64,000 nt of DNA from Pedobacter suwonensis. GTDB taxonomy: Bacteria > Bacteroidota > Bacteroidia > Sphingobacteriales > Sphingobacteriaceae. The position numbers and the translations under genes are program-made. Each line of letters opens with the position of its first letter. The stretch's first letter is position 1. Where the stretch lies: assembly GCF_900111825.1 (NCBI RefSeq), contig NZ_FOJM01000022.1:1-64000 (forward strand), written 5' to 3'. Below are positions 54,750 to 63,308 of the stretch, piece by piece. Under the pieces are notes generated by a model. The model did not search any database. It saw only the letters and a list, made by a program, of their open reading frames with translations, and was not told the DNA's origin.

Positions 54750-55592
54750 ATGATGTACAAATACGTTGTTTTATTAATGCTCTTGTTTCAAACGTTACTT
54801 TCTGCTGCACAAGTTAAAAAGGTAAAAAATATCAATTATGCTGGCAACACCGATGAAGCCAATACGCTGAATATTTTTTATAAAAACGATAGTATCAAAA
54901 ATAAACCCGTTTTAGTTTTTATTCATGGTGGCTCGTGGAGCAGTGGTAAAAAAGAAACGTATTGGTGGCTAGGCAGGAATTTTGCACGCAAAGGTGTGGT
55001 TACGGTCATTATTAATTATCCTTTGGCACCAAATGTTCAGTATGGAGAGATGGGCAATGATTGTGCTTTAGCTGTAAAATGGGTTAAAGAACATATTGCT
55101 GATTTTACCGGAAGTGCAGAGCAGATTTTTATAATGGGACATTCTGCAGGGGCGCACTTGGCTGAACTGATCAATGCAGATCCTAAATATTTTAATAAGG
55201 CTGGGATATCTAATCCAATTAAAGGTGTAATTTTGAATGATCCCTTCGGACTCGATATGGAAGAATATTTAACCACAGCCGAAAAAGACCATTTTTATTT
55301 CGATTTCATCCGGACCTTTACGGAACGGCCTGCGGTTTGGAAAAGTGCCTCACCCTTAGCTTATGTAAACAATATTAAAAATCCACATTTACTCTTTTAT
55401 GGTAGTAAAACATATGGTGCCATTAAATTACAAACGCCGAGGTTATATGAAAAGCTTAAGGCGAACCATGTGCCTGTAGAGATAAAAGAAATTAAGGGCA
55501 AAAGCCATGTACCGATGATCAGTCAGATGATTTTTGGTGGAAATCAGTTGTATAAGGATATTTTGGATTTTATACAAAAGACATCTTCGTAA
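54750..55592 (+). CDS. Exported alpha/beta hydrolase, carboxylesterase-like
   Basis: The ATG at 54750 (or 54753) gives about 280 residues beginning with a signal peptide (MMYKYVVLLMLLFQTLLSAAQ); an upstream TTG start would disrupt it. The oxyanion HGG (VFIHGGSWSSG), nucleophile Ser in IMGHSAGAHLAEL and a late GKSHVPM histidine are those of a BD-FAE/esterase-lipase-like hydrolase. Its substrate is unknown. It follows an SDR gene, separated by a phrase repeat. Confidence 0.85.
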   Translation: MMYKYVVLLMLLFQTLLSAAQVKKVKNINYAGNTDEANTLNIFYKNDSIKNKPVLVFIHGGSWSSGKKETYWWLGRNFARKGVVTVIINYPLAPNVQYGEMGNDCALAVKWVKEHIADFTGSAEQIFIMGHSAGAHLAELINADPKYFNKAGISNPIKGVILNDPFGLDMEEYLTTAEKDHFYFDFIRTFTERPAVWKSASPLAYVNNIKNPHLLFYGSKTYGAIKLQTPRLYEKLKANHVPVEIKEIKGKSHVPMISQMIFGGNQLYKDILDFIQKTSS

Positions 55593-55654
55593 GATTTGTA
55601 AATTTTCTTGCCTCTTTGCTATTAAAGTTGACACTTCTAGATCATTTTTTAATT

Positions 55655-55840
55655 CCCTTCCGTTGGAGGGCTGCCTATAAGGCGGGGTGGTCTATTTATT
55701 GTACCAACCCAACCCACCTAAACCTGACAGCAGCGGAAATCCTTTTTGTTGACAGTAAACCCGAATATCCTGCCGTCTGCAGCCTATTCAACAGATTGGT
55801 GCTTCAGTATGATGGCTACGCAACAAAAAGATTGCAGCGT
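55655..55840. repeat. Composite REP-like palindromic region
   Basis: Two adjacent hairpins (CCCTTCC/GGAGGG and GCCT-ATA-AGGC, 55655-55685) lie beside a long imperfect inverted repeat whose arms are at 55730-55751 (GCAGCGGAAATCCTTTTTGTTG-like) and 55821-55840 (CAACAAAAAGATTGCAGCGT). GC content is well above the surroundings. The short frames crossing it follow the palindromes and are not credible genes. Confidence 0.6.
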
Positions 55841-55919
55841 ATGGCGGGGCTATCATAACCGACTGGCACCGTACCCTGCTTTCCAAAAAAGAAAAGAATC
55901 TTTTAAACAAAAGAGACCA

Positions 55920-56861
55920 TTATACCGTTCGCGTAATCTTATCCAGCTTACTATAATCCATTACTATTTTACCTTCTTCATTATGGTAATGCATTTTTTC
56001 GAACTTTGCATCCATTTCTATATCTTCATCCTGATAGCTCGTGCGCGTATGAATGGTTTGGGAAAATGTATCATCAAATGCCTTAAGCATAACGAAAACT
56101 TCGACCTCTGCCTGTTGTAGTTCCGTTAACGATTTTTCGTATAAAGGACTGTCTTCTGTAATAGGGTGTACTAAAGTCCAGTTTAATGACAGGATGCCGA
56201 TTTTATCGCGTTCCAGCGCCAAAGGGTAAAACCTTCTTATTTGTTTGCCATCAACGGTTTCATTGTACGACATCACCATTTGTACCTCCACCTCAATAAG
56301 CTGATTACGGCGTAAGTTAACCAAACGGCACATTAAACCATGGCCTTTTTCATAAGGTGCGATTACCATTTTTTTACTGAAATTCACTTTTGAGGTAGGT
56401 CTGCTAAAACGGCCATACAACAAACCTGTTGCCAATGCAAAAGCGAGCAGGCCCAGCATACTCTCGAAAGCAGCCAGAATACTCGTAATAAACCCCTGTG
56501 GAGAAATATGGCCATAACCCACCGTAGAAATGGTTTGAGCAGAAAAGAAAAAGGCATCAAAAAACTGATCGCGGAGTGTTAAACCTTTAGCGCCTTCTAA
56601 ATTCTCGATTCCAACAACATTATATAATACTGCAAATATGGTATTCACAATAAGGTAGGCAATCAGAATAACGAAGAAAAACCTTGGCCAGCTCATGGTG
56701 ACCAGACGTGTGTAGGTATCATCGAACTTAAACCAGGGCAGGCCCGTACGCTCAATATTTGCAGAACCATCCGGGTTTAGCATGCGCTGATTTTTCGTTA
56801 CCGGATTGGATCCGAAACCCAGATCATCATTAAACTGTACTTTTCTTTTAAAGAAAACCAT
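55920..56861 (-). CDS. Inward-rectifier potassium channel (KirBac-like)
   Basis: A 313-residue channel subunit. Two helices (about 58-84 and 122-145) flank a pore loop with selectivity filter TVGYG (113-117) in SAQTISTVGYGHISPQG. The C-terminal half is the cytoplasmic Kir domain (about 155-305, with LMCRLVNLRRNQLIEVEVQM and DTFSQTIHTRTSY). It would conduct K+ across the inner membrane. The phrase FDDTYTRLVTMSWPRFF matches the slide helix of the family. It is convergent with the esterase across the REP region. Confidence 0.93.
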   Translation of the reverse strand: MVFFKRKVQFNDDLGFGSNPVTKNQRMLNPDGSANIERTGLPWFKFDDTYTRLVTMSWPRFFFVILIAYLIVNTIFAVLYNVVGIENLEGAKGLTLRDQFFDAFFFSAQTISTVGYGHISPQGFITSILAAFESMLGLLAFALATGLLYGRFSRPTSKVNFSKKMVIAPYEKGHGLMCRLVNLRRNQLIEVEVQMVMSYNETVDGKQIRRFYPLALERDKIGILSLNWTLVHPITEDSPLYEKSLTELQQAEVEVFVMLKAFDDTFSQTIHTRTSYQDEDIEMDAKFEKMHYHNEEGKIVMDYSKLDKITRTV

Positions 56862-57022
56862 ATATTTTAGAAAGATTTTGGAATATTAAAAAACTATGTC
56901 AATATTTGCTTTATACAAACATGATCATTAAAAACTTAAATAACAATTGGTGGTGGCATAACGAAATTCGTTAGGCAGATTCTATTGTTATATATTTTAA
57001 AATATTTTAAACACAACGAAGG

Positions 57023-57050
57023 GGATTGCCTGAAAAGCAATCCTTTTTTT
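57023..57050 (+). terminator. Intrinsic terminator upstream of trpD
   Basis: GGATTGC (57023-57029) and GCAATCC (57037-57043) flank a CTGAAAA loop and are followed by seven T residues. It precedes the first gene of the trp operon, so an upstream transcript would end here; a role as attenuator is possible but no trp-rich leader peptide was found. Confidence 0.75.
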
Positions 57051-57075
57051 ATGCAATTTTTTTTTAAACGTCGCA

Positions 57076-57131
57076 TGGTTTGTGTCACCACGAACCAGAA
57101 TAAACATAAATGGTTTGTGGAGACACAACCA
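57076..57131. repeat. Double hairpin repeat directly before trpD
   Basis: Two similar hairpins: TGGTTTGTG with CACGAACCA (57076-57097) and TGGTTTGTG with CACAACCA (57111-57131). They form a direct repeat of about 22 bases and resemble dispersed repeats found in other Bacteroidota genomes. The second ends 14 bases before the trpD ATG. Confidence 0.65.
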
Positions 57132-57145
57132 GCGGAATACAAAAC

Positions 57146-58135
57146 ATGAAAAAGATATTAAACCATTTATTTGAGAACAAGAGCTTTAGCAGGGAAGAGG
57201 CAAAGAACATTTTAATTTCCATTTCAGAAGGTGCATTTAATTCTTCGCAAATTGCTGCTTTTATTACGGCTTATGCCATGCGGAACATTACCGTGCAGGA
57301 ACTGCAGGGCTTTAGAGATGCCATGCTGGATATGTGCCTAAAGGTAGATCTTTCCGGTTATAACCTCATTGATCTTTGTGGTACAGGAGGTGATGGCAAA
57401 GATACTTTCAATATTTCCACCTTATCTTCATTTGTAGTAGCGGGGGCGGGGCATCATGTAGCCAAGCATGGCAACTATGGGGTTTCTTCGGGCTGCGGAT
57501 CATCAAATGTAATGGAATACCTGGGCTATAGTTTTACCAATGATGAAGCTACTTTAAAGCGCAATCTTGATGCCGCGGGCATTTGCTTTTTGCACGCACC
57601 GCTGTTTAACCCAGCCATGAAAATTGTAGCACCGATCCGTAAAGAGCTTGGGGTAAAAACATTTTTTAATATGCTGGGACCTATGGTTAATCCCGGGCAG
57701 CCTAAATACCAGATGGTAGGTGTTTTTAGTTTAGAACTGGCCCGTTTATATGCTTATTTATACCAGGATACCGATAAAAGTTATACCATTGTGCATGCAC
57801 TGGAGGGCTATGATGAGGTTTCGCTTACCTGCGATGTGAAAACCTTTTCGAATAAGGGTGAGCAGATTTTAACACTCAACGATATGGGATTTGAAAAAGT
57901 AGACGTAAATACCATTAAAGGAGGTGATACCGTAGCATCATCGGCTAAAATATTTATGGATGTGCTTAATGGCGTGGCGACTGATGTGCAGACCAATGTA
58001 GTATTGTGCAATGCCGCATTAGCCATCCGGACCATCAAACCAGAAATGTCTTTCGCCGATTGTTTTTATGAAGCTGAAGAATCGCTCATGAACAAAAAAG
58101 CTTTGCACAGTTTTAAACAATTACTGGCATGCTAA
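57146..58135 (+). CDS. trpD: Anthranilate phosphoribosyltransferase
   Basis: A 329-residue enzyme that transfers phosphoribose from PRPP to anthranilate. I start at the ATG 57146 (MKKILNHLFE...), typical of the family; the in-frame ATG at 57110 lies inside the repeat. Motifs are DLCGTGGDGKDTFNIST (PRPP loop), KHGNYGVSSGCGSSNVME and the conserved FNPAMK. First gene of trpDFBA; trpE, trpG and trpC are not in the window. Confidence 0.95.
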   Translation: MKKILNHLFENKSFSREEAKNILISISEGAFNSSQIAAFITAYAMRNITVQELQGFRDAMLDMCLKVDLSGYNLIDLCGTGGDGKDTFNISTLSSFVVAGAGHHVAKHGNYGVSSGCGSSNVMEYLGYSFTNDEATLKRNLDAAGICFLHAPLFNPAMKIVAPIRKELGVKTFFNMLGPMVNPGQPKYQMVGVFSLELARLYAYLYQDTDKSYTIVHALEGYDEVSLTCDVKTFSNKGEQILTLNDMGFEKVDVNTIKGGDTVASSAKIFMDVLNGVATDVQTNVVLCNAALAIRTIKPEMSFADCFYEAEESLMNKKALHSFKQLLAC

Positions 58136-58758
58136 GGTTAAAAATCTGTGGAATGCGTTTGGCCGCGAATATTGCTGCGGTAGCTGAGTTGCAGCCAGAT
58201 TACATGGGCTTTATCTTTTATGAAAAATCACCAAGATTGATCAGTGAGGTTTCGGCAGAACTGATCAGATACATTCCTGCTCAAATTAAAACTGTTGGAG
58301 TTTTTGTGAACGAGGATTTAGAAAAGGTAAAAGAAAAAATAAACACATTGAACTTAAAGGCTGTTCAGTTACATGGAAGCGAATCTTCTGAATATTGTGG
58401 CGCATTAAAATTGAGTTTTCCCGCTGTAGAAGTGATTAAGGCTTTTGGGATAGACGAAGATTTCGATTTTTCAGCTTTGGAAGCTTATTTAGGTAGAATT
58501 GATTATTTCTTGTTCGACACCAAAACAAAATTACATGGTGGATCCGGAAAAACATTTAATTGGTCTGTTTTGGACCGATACACTTATACCAAACCCTATT
58601 TTTTAAGCGGTGGAATTGATTTGGAACATACCGCTGCTATTAAAAAAGTAAACGATGATCGTTTATATGCGTTAGATATTAACAGCCGTTTCGAAACAGA
58701 ACCAGGTGTGAAAGATGCAGAAAAAATTAAAGAATTTATAAAAGAAATGAATAAGTAG
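58129..58758 (+). CDS. trpF: Phosphoribosylanthranilate isomerase
   Basis: A 209-residue TIM barrel that isomerises N-(5-phosphoribosyl)anthranilate. Motifs: LKICGM (catalytic Cys), YMGFIFYEKSPR, AVQLHGSES, FLFDTKTKLHGGSGKTFNW (catalytic Asp) and LSGGI. It overlaps trpD by seven bases, so translation is coupled. It is not fused to trpC. Confidence 0.95.
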   Translation: MLRLKICGMRLAANIAAVAELQPDYMGFIFYEKSPRLISEVSAELIRYIPAQIKTVGVFVNEDLEKVKEKINTLNLKAVQLHGSESSEYCGALKLSFPAVEVIKAFGIDEDFDFSALEAYLGRIDYFLFDTKTKLHGGSGKTFNWSVLDRYTYTKPYFLSGGIDLEHTAAIKKVNDDRLYALDINSRFETEPGVKDAEKIKEFIKEMNK

Positions 58759-58792
58759 AATATTATGTTACGATTTTAGCTGGAGATAGATC

Positions 58793-58879
58793 GTCATTTC
58801 GAGCGCAGCCGAGAAATCTACAATGTAAAATATAGATCTCTCTCCCGAACGTTCGGGATTGCACTTCAGTCAAGATGAC
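58793..58879. repeat. Dispersed palindromic element between trpF and trpB
   Basis: A left half GTCATTTCGAGCGCAGCCGA plus GAAATCTA (58793-58820) and an inverted right half ending in TCAAGATGAC (58870-58879) surround the perfect palindrome CCCGAACGTTCGGG (58844-58857). This is the well-known GTCATTTCGA...GAAATCT type of Bacteroidota repeat. A half-copy lies at 47175. It sits inside the trp operon. Confidence 0.75.
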
Positions 58880-58924
58880 AGCTACCTTAACGGCTATAAG
58901 TATGACATCCAGTTGATAAATATT

Positions 58925-60106
58925 ATGAAATACAAAGTAAACGAAAAAGGATATTACGGAGATTTTGGAGGTGCGTACATTCCCGAAATGCTTTATCCGA
59001 ATGTAGAAGAACTGCGTCAGAATTATTTAAAGATCATTGCTGATCCTGATTTCCAGAAGGAATTTCATCAGCTGTTGAAAGACTACGTTGGCCGCCCTTC
59101 GCCATTGTATCTGGCAAAAAGATATTCGGAAAGGTATGGAGTCAATATCTTCTTAAAAAGGGAAGACTTAAATCATACCGGAGCGCATAAAATCAACAAT
59201 ACCATCGGGCAGATTTTATTAGCTGAAAAACTGGGGAAAAAGCGGATTATCGCCGAAACTGGTGCCGGTCAGCATGGCGTAGCCACAGCAACGGTGTGTG
59301 CATTGCGTAACCTGGAGTGCGTGATTTATATGGGTGAGGTGGATATTGAGCGCCAGGCGCCAAATGTGGCCCGTATGAAAATGTTGGGTGCAAAGGTAGT
59401 TCCGGCAAGTTCAGGTAGTAAAACTTTGAAAGATGCGACCAATGAAGCCATGCGCGACTGGATCAATAATCCTGTGGATACACATTACATTATCGGTTCA
59501 GTTGTTGGTCCGCACCCCTATCCAGATATGGTGGCGATTTTCCAATCGATCATCTCTGAAGAGACCAAAAAACAACTGTTAGCGCAAACGGGTAATGATC
59601 AGCCTGATTATGTTTTAGCCTGTGTGGGCGGAGGCAGTAATGCCATGGGCATGTTCTACCATTTTATGGATGATGAAAATGTAAAGCTGATCGCTGTTGA
59701 AGCAGCAGGTAAAGGTGTATCAAGCGGATTTTCGGCAGCCACAACCTACTTAGGTAACGAAGGCGTTTTACACGGCAGTAGAAGTATTTTAATGCAAACA
59801 CCAGATGGTCAGGTGGTAGAGCCTCATTCGGTTTCTGCAGGATTGGATTATCCGGGCATTGGCCCACAGCATGCACATTTATTCAAAACCGGTCGCGGGC
59901 AATATGTTTCCATTACTGACGAGGAAAGTCTGGAAGCAGGTTTATTGTGTACGAAACTGGAGGGCATTATTCCGGCGATAGAAAGTGCGCATGCGCTGGC
60001 TTATTTAGAAAAAATGCAATTCAAAGGTGGCGAAAATGTGGTGGTTTGCCTTTCAGGTCGTGGCGATAAGGATCTGGATACTTATATTAAATATTTTAAT
60101 TTATAG
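58925..60106 (+). CDS. trpB: Tryptophan synthase beta chain
   Basis: A 393-residue PLP enzyme joining indole to serine. The start at ATG 58925 (MKYKVNEKGYYGDFGGAYIPEML) is preferred over an upstream TTG at 58859 inside the repeat. Motifs are HTGAHKINN (PLP-binding Lys), GGGSNAMGMF, ETGAGQHGVATA and the C-terminal CLSGRGDKD. It works as an alpha2-beta2 complex with TrpA. Confidence 0.96.
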   Translation: MKYKVNEKGYYGDFGGAYIPEMLYPNVEELRQNYLKIIADPDFQKEFHQLLKDYVGRPSPLYLAKRYSERYGVNIFLKREDLNHTGAHKINNTIGQILLAEKLGKKRIIAETGAGQHGVATATVCALRNLECVIYMGEVDIERQAPNVARMKMLGAKVVPASSGSKTLKDATNEAMRDWINNPVDTHYIIGSVVGPHPYPDMVAIFQSIISEETKKQLLAQTGNDQPDYVLACVGGGSNAMGMFYHFMDDENVKLIAVEAAGKGVSSGFSAATTYLGNEGVLHGSRSILMQTPDGQVVEPHSVSAGLDYPGIGPQHAHLFKTGRGQYVSITDEESLEAGLLCTKLEGIIPAIESAHALAYLEKMQFKGGENVVVCLSGRGDKDLDTYIKYFNL

Positions 60107-60111
60107 ATAGG

Positions 60112-60193
60112 TTTGAGACATGAGATATGAGACAGTAGATTTCCTTGCCCGGTCATCATCTCACATCTCACATCTCCAATCTCACATCTCAAA
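60112..60193. repeat. Inverted phrase repeat (TGAGATATGAGA words) between trpB and trpA
   Basis: TTTGAGACATGAGATATGAG (60112-60131) is followed by four inverse words TCTCACATC and a final TCTCAAA (60159-60193), so the arms are self-complementary. The word family is the same as at 4925-4985. Confidence 0.7.
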
Positions 60194-60198
60194 AGAAA

Positions 60199-60966
60199 AT
60201 GAACAGAATTAAACAACTCTTCCGGGAGAAGAAAAATATATTATCAATTTATTATACTGCCGGTTATCCTAATACTGGCGATACCATTCAGATTGCGGAA
60301 GCACTGCAAAAATCAGGCGCAGATATTCTGGAAATAGGTTTTCCTTATTCGGACCCTGTTGCCGATGGACCGGTAATCCAGGCGAGTAGCAAGCAATCTT
60401 TAGATCAGGGTATGACACTTAAACTGCTTTTCGAACAGCTGAAAGAATTACGTAAAAACGTAACCATCCCGGTTTTATTAATGGGCTACGTAAATCCGGT
60501 TTTGCAGTTTGGCGTAGAAAAATTTTGCGAGGCCTGTGCTGAAGTAGGCGTAGATGGCTGTATCGTGCCAGATTTGCCAATGGTGGAGTATGAAGAGTTT
60601 TATAAAGATTGCTTCGAAAAACATAACTTGGCCAATGTATTTTTAATTACCCCTCAAACTGCTGAAGAGCGTATTCGTAAAATAGATGGTTTAACCAATG
60701 GATTTATTTATCTGTTATCGTCGTCGGCTACCACAGGTAAAAACTTAGAAGTGGGTAATACTACTGAAGCTTATTTTAGCCGTATCAAAGGAATGGACCT
60801 TAAAAATCCAACCATGATCGGCTTCGGGATCAGCGATAAACAAACTTTTGATAAGGCTTGTTCTTATGCCAACGGTGCGATTATCGGTACAGCTTTCGTT
60901 AAAGCCATATCCGAAGGAAATTTAGAAGAAAACATCAGTAACTTTATGAAAAAATTTAAGGATTAA
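60199..60966 (+). CDS. trpA: Tryptophan synthase alpha chain
   Basis: A 255-residue TIM barrel that cleaves indole-3-glycerol phosphate to indole, which passes to TrpB. I start at ATG 60199 (MNRIKQLFREKK), preceded by a purine-rich AAAAGAAA; an upstream TTG at 60145 lies in the repeat. Motifs: YYTAGYPN, LEIGFPYSDPVADGPVIQ (catalytic Glu), GCIVPDLPMVEY (catalytic Asp) and LLSSSATTG. Last gene of the operon. Confidence 0.96.
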   Translation: MNRIKQLFREKKNILSIYYTAGYPNTGDTIQIAEALQKSGADILEIGFPYSDPVADGPVIQASSKQSLDQGMTLKLLFEQLKELRKNVTIPVLLMGYVNPVLQFGVEKFCEACAEVGVDGCIVPDLPMVEYEEFYKDCFEKHNLANVFLITPQTAEERIRKIDGLTNGFIYLLSSSATTGKNLEVGNTTEAYFSRIKGMDLKNPTMIGFGISDKQTFDKACSYANGAIIGTAFVKAISEGNLEENISNFMKKFKD

Positions 60967-60980
60967 ATTTTTATTCCATT

Positions 60981-61070
60981 AATGATCGTCAGCTGATCAA
61001 GCATATGCAGTTTAAAAATCGAAAATGGATTTTTACCTGACAAGATTGCAAAGCTGACGATCATTTTTTA
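60981..61070. terminator. Long hairpin terminator after trpA
   Basis: AATGATCGTCAGCT (60981-60994) and AGCTGACGATCATT (61052-61065) are a 14-bp perfect inverted repeat followed by T residues. A smaller hairpin AAAAATC/GATTTTT lies inside the loop. It closes the trp operon. Confidence 0.7.
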
Positions 61071-61099
61071 ATGGCCACCATTGTTTACTTCAGATTAAG

Positions 61100-61789
61100 C
61101 TAATCGTTTTTAGCCAATGGAGTAAGATTTTCTGTTCCATTATTCAATATCAGTTGATCAATAATCCCTGAGATCTGCTTCGCATTTTGATAAACCATGA
61201 AGTGAGTTCCATTGTTGATCACAAAATCTGGTTTCGCTATTCTGGCATACAGAATTTTATCTTGTGTACCGTGGATATGGTAAATCCTTTCTGGTACAGT
61301 TTTGTTTCTCCAACTTAAAATGCTTCCAATAGCCCATTTTAGAAAATGAGGATCAGTATCTTCTATAATCCTGTTCAGTAATATTTTCTCATTTGACGAT
61401 TTCGTACCGAAAAAATAGTGCTGCGTAAGTTTGTTTGATGCTTTTAGAAATTTAGCTGGAATAAATTTTAGTAGTTTAAATTTTCCGGCAAAGCGGTATA
61501 ATCCGGGCAGATGGCTGCTTAACATCGTGCTTGAAATAATAATTGTTGCTACAGGTTTTAATCTTTTGGCCATTTCCACTGCAATCATTCCACCAAAAGA
61601 TACGCCTACCAAAGCAAATGGCCGGCTGGTATCGATAATTTGGCTAAGGCGTTCAGCATAAGCTTCGAGTGACTCATTTTTATGAGGATCTATCCAGTCA
61701 ATATGGATAACCGTAATCTTTTCACTCAGCTTTAATCGGGAAAAAATCCGTTGATCAGCGCCGAGGCCGCTAATGAAATAGGTATTCAT
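61100..61789 (-). CDS. Alpha/beta hydrolase
   Basis: A 229-residue alpha/beta hydrolase. The nucleophile elbow is VGVSFGGMIAVEM (Ser about residue 78), followed by a lid-like segment and a late GTHFM histidine. No signal peptide. Substrate unknown. Its start codon overlaps the ung stop by one base (TAATG), so expression is coupled to ung. Confidence 0.82.
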   Translation of the reverse strand: MNTYFISGLGADQRIFSRLKLSEKITVIHIDWIDPHKNESLEAYAERLSQIIDTSRPFALVGVSFGGMIAVEMAKRLKPVATIIISSTMLSSHLPGLYRFAGKFKLLKFIPAKFLKASNKLTQHYFFGTKSSNEKILLNRIIEDTDPHFLKWAIGSILSWRNKTVPERIYHIHGTQDKILYARIAKPDFVINNGTHFMVYQNAKQISGIIDQLILNNGTENLTPLAKND

Positions 61790-62469
61790 TAGGCTTGTAA
61801 ATTCCAGTCAATTGGTTTAAGGTTGTTTTGCACCAACAACTGATTTGCTTTCGAAAAATGTTTCGATCCGAAGAAGCCATTGTATGCAGAAAATGGTGAT
61901 GGGTGAGCTGCAGTCAAAACATAATGTTTTTTCTGATCGATTAAAGTCGCTTTTTGCTGCGCATATTTACCCCACAATAAAAATACGATATGTTCTCGCT
62001 TTTGAGATAAAGACTTAATAATTTCATCCGTAAAAATTTCCCATCCCTGGTTTTGGTGTGAGCCCGCTTCTGAAGCACGAACGGTTAAAGTGGCATTTAA
62101 TAGCAGAACACCTTGTTCTGCCCAGTGCGTTAAGTAACCGTGATTTGGCGTTTTAAAACCTTCAATATCAGTTTCCAGTTCTTTATATATATTTTTTAAT
62201 GAGGGCGGGACTGCAACACCACGTTGCACAGAAAAAGAAAGGCCATGCGCCTGGCCAACCCCATGATAAGGATCCTGACCTAAAATCACTACTTTAACCT
62301 CATCAAATGGAGTAGTATTCAATGCATTAAATATGTCTGCACCCTTTGGATAAATAGTTGCACCTCTTTGCTTCTCCTCCTGTAAAAAAGCTTTCAGTTT
62401 TATCATATACTCTTTCTCAAATTCTTCTTCTAAAACGGCTAACCATCCTGGTTCTAATGCTGCTGACAT
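61789..62469 (-). CDS. ung: Uracil-DNA glycosylase
   Basis: A 226-residue family-1 UDG that removes uracil from DNA to start base excision repair. Motifs are the water-activating GQDPYHG loop, AHGLSFSV, LLLNATLTVR and the C-terminal HPSPFSAYNGFFG leucine-loop equivalent. Length is typical. It overlaps the hydrolase gene downstream. Confidence 0.97.
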   Translation of the reverse strand: MSAALEPGWLAVLEEEFEKEYMIKLKAFLQEEKQRGATIYPKGADIFNALNTTPFDEVKVVILGQDPYHGVGQAHGLSFSVQRGVAVPPSLKNIYKELETDIEGFKTPNHGYLTHWAEQGVLLLNATLTVRASEAGSHQNQGWEIFTDEIIKSLSQKREHIVFLLWGKYAQQKATLIDQKKHYVLTAAHPSPFSAYNGFFGSKHFSKANQLLVQNNLKPIDWNLQA

Positions 62470-62676
62470 AATGCTGATGTATATATTAATGTAAGATGTA
62501 TGATGTAAAATGGATTTGGGGTAATGTCTGTAAATGAATTTTAGTCAATGGTTTGATAGATTATCGTTGATCGTTAGTGTTGATAAAAATAAGCCAACAG
62601 GTTATCGATTATCAAACATTTGGGCGATCATGAATATCAGACTATGAACCTCTAACTAAAAAAATGCTTTAAAAGT

Positions 62677-63195
62677 TTATGACTTTTTCTGGTATATCGC
62701 CAACAAATCGCCTTCGAGTGTAGTTTTAGGTCCTTCGGTAATCCGTCCCAATTCTTTACCTTTTTTATCAAAAACAATGAAAGTTGGCACCCTTACAATA
62801 TCCAATCCATTGAGTATGCCATTTTCAGCCTTTTTGTTTCCATCAACTGCGATAATTTCTACATTTTTATCTTTAAACTGCAGGGCGTCTAAAATTTTAA
62901 GAAAGTTTGGTACGTTAGCCTTGCTGTCGCCACACCATGTTCCTAAAACAATCTTGATTTTTTCATTCTTGATCAGCTTTTTCAGTTCGATCATTGTTGC
63001 TGCATCTGGCACATATGCCTCATAAAGCGGATCGTACATTTCCTTAAATTCAGGGAAAGTGGTAACGCCCTCGCGCGTGCAGGCATTGATTAATATATCC
63101 TTGTTGTGTACTTCGTCGTGTATTTTCTTGTTCAGGTCTTGTGCAGAAACATTCATTGCAAATATGATTAGGGTTATGGAGAAGAAGATTTTCAT
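62677..63195 (-). CDS. Exported thioredoxin-like protein with single active-site Cys
   Basis: A 172-residue periplasmic protein with a signal peptide (MKIFFSITLIIFAMNVSAQ). The thioredoxin fold is evident from LGTWCGDSKANVPNFLKIL, the VEIIAVDGN strand and cis-proline VPTFIVFDKKGKELGRI. The usual CxxC is replaced by CGDS, leaving one cysteine, as in thioredoxin_9-like proteins, so simple disulfide exchange is unlikely. Divergent from the gene at 63309. Confidence 0.85.
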   Translation of the reverse strand: MKIFFSITLIIFAMNVSAQDLNKKIHDEVHNKDILINACTREGVTTFPEFKEMYDPLYEAYVPDAATMIELKKLIKNEKIKIVLGTWCGDSKANVPNFLKILDALQFKDKNVEIIAVDGNKKAENGILNGLDIVRVPTFIVFDKKGKELGRITEGPKTTLEGDLLAIYQKKS

Positions 63196-63273
63196 AGTTA
63201 GTAGATTTTTTTTGAGCTTTTAAATTTTTATTGAAATTATTGTTTTAAAATCTAATTTGTGCCATTTAAACAC

Positions 63274-63281
63274 GATATTTG
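63274..63281 (+). promoter_or_regulatory. -7-like element for 63309 gene
   Basis: GATATTTG differs from TANNTTTG by one base and lies 27 bases before the ATG. No -33 match noted. Confidence 0.3.
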
Positions 63282-63308
63282 CAAAAAAAAATAATTAGGA
63301 TAAAATTT

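Noticed and set aside
55616..55858. 80-codon frame in the esterase-K+ channel gap
   Set aside because: It starts with a non-ATG codon and its sequence is dictated by the palindromic repeats it crosses.
57075..57149. trp leader peptide
   Set aside because: Only one Trp codon, and the ORF is made of the twin hairpin repeat; attenuation is not supported.
58859..58924. N-terminal extension of TrpB from a TTG
   Set aside because: The extension is encoded by the right half of a dispersed palindrome and is not part of the TrpB family.
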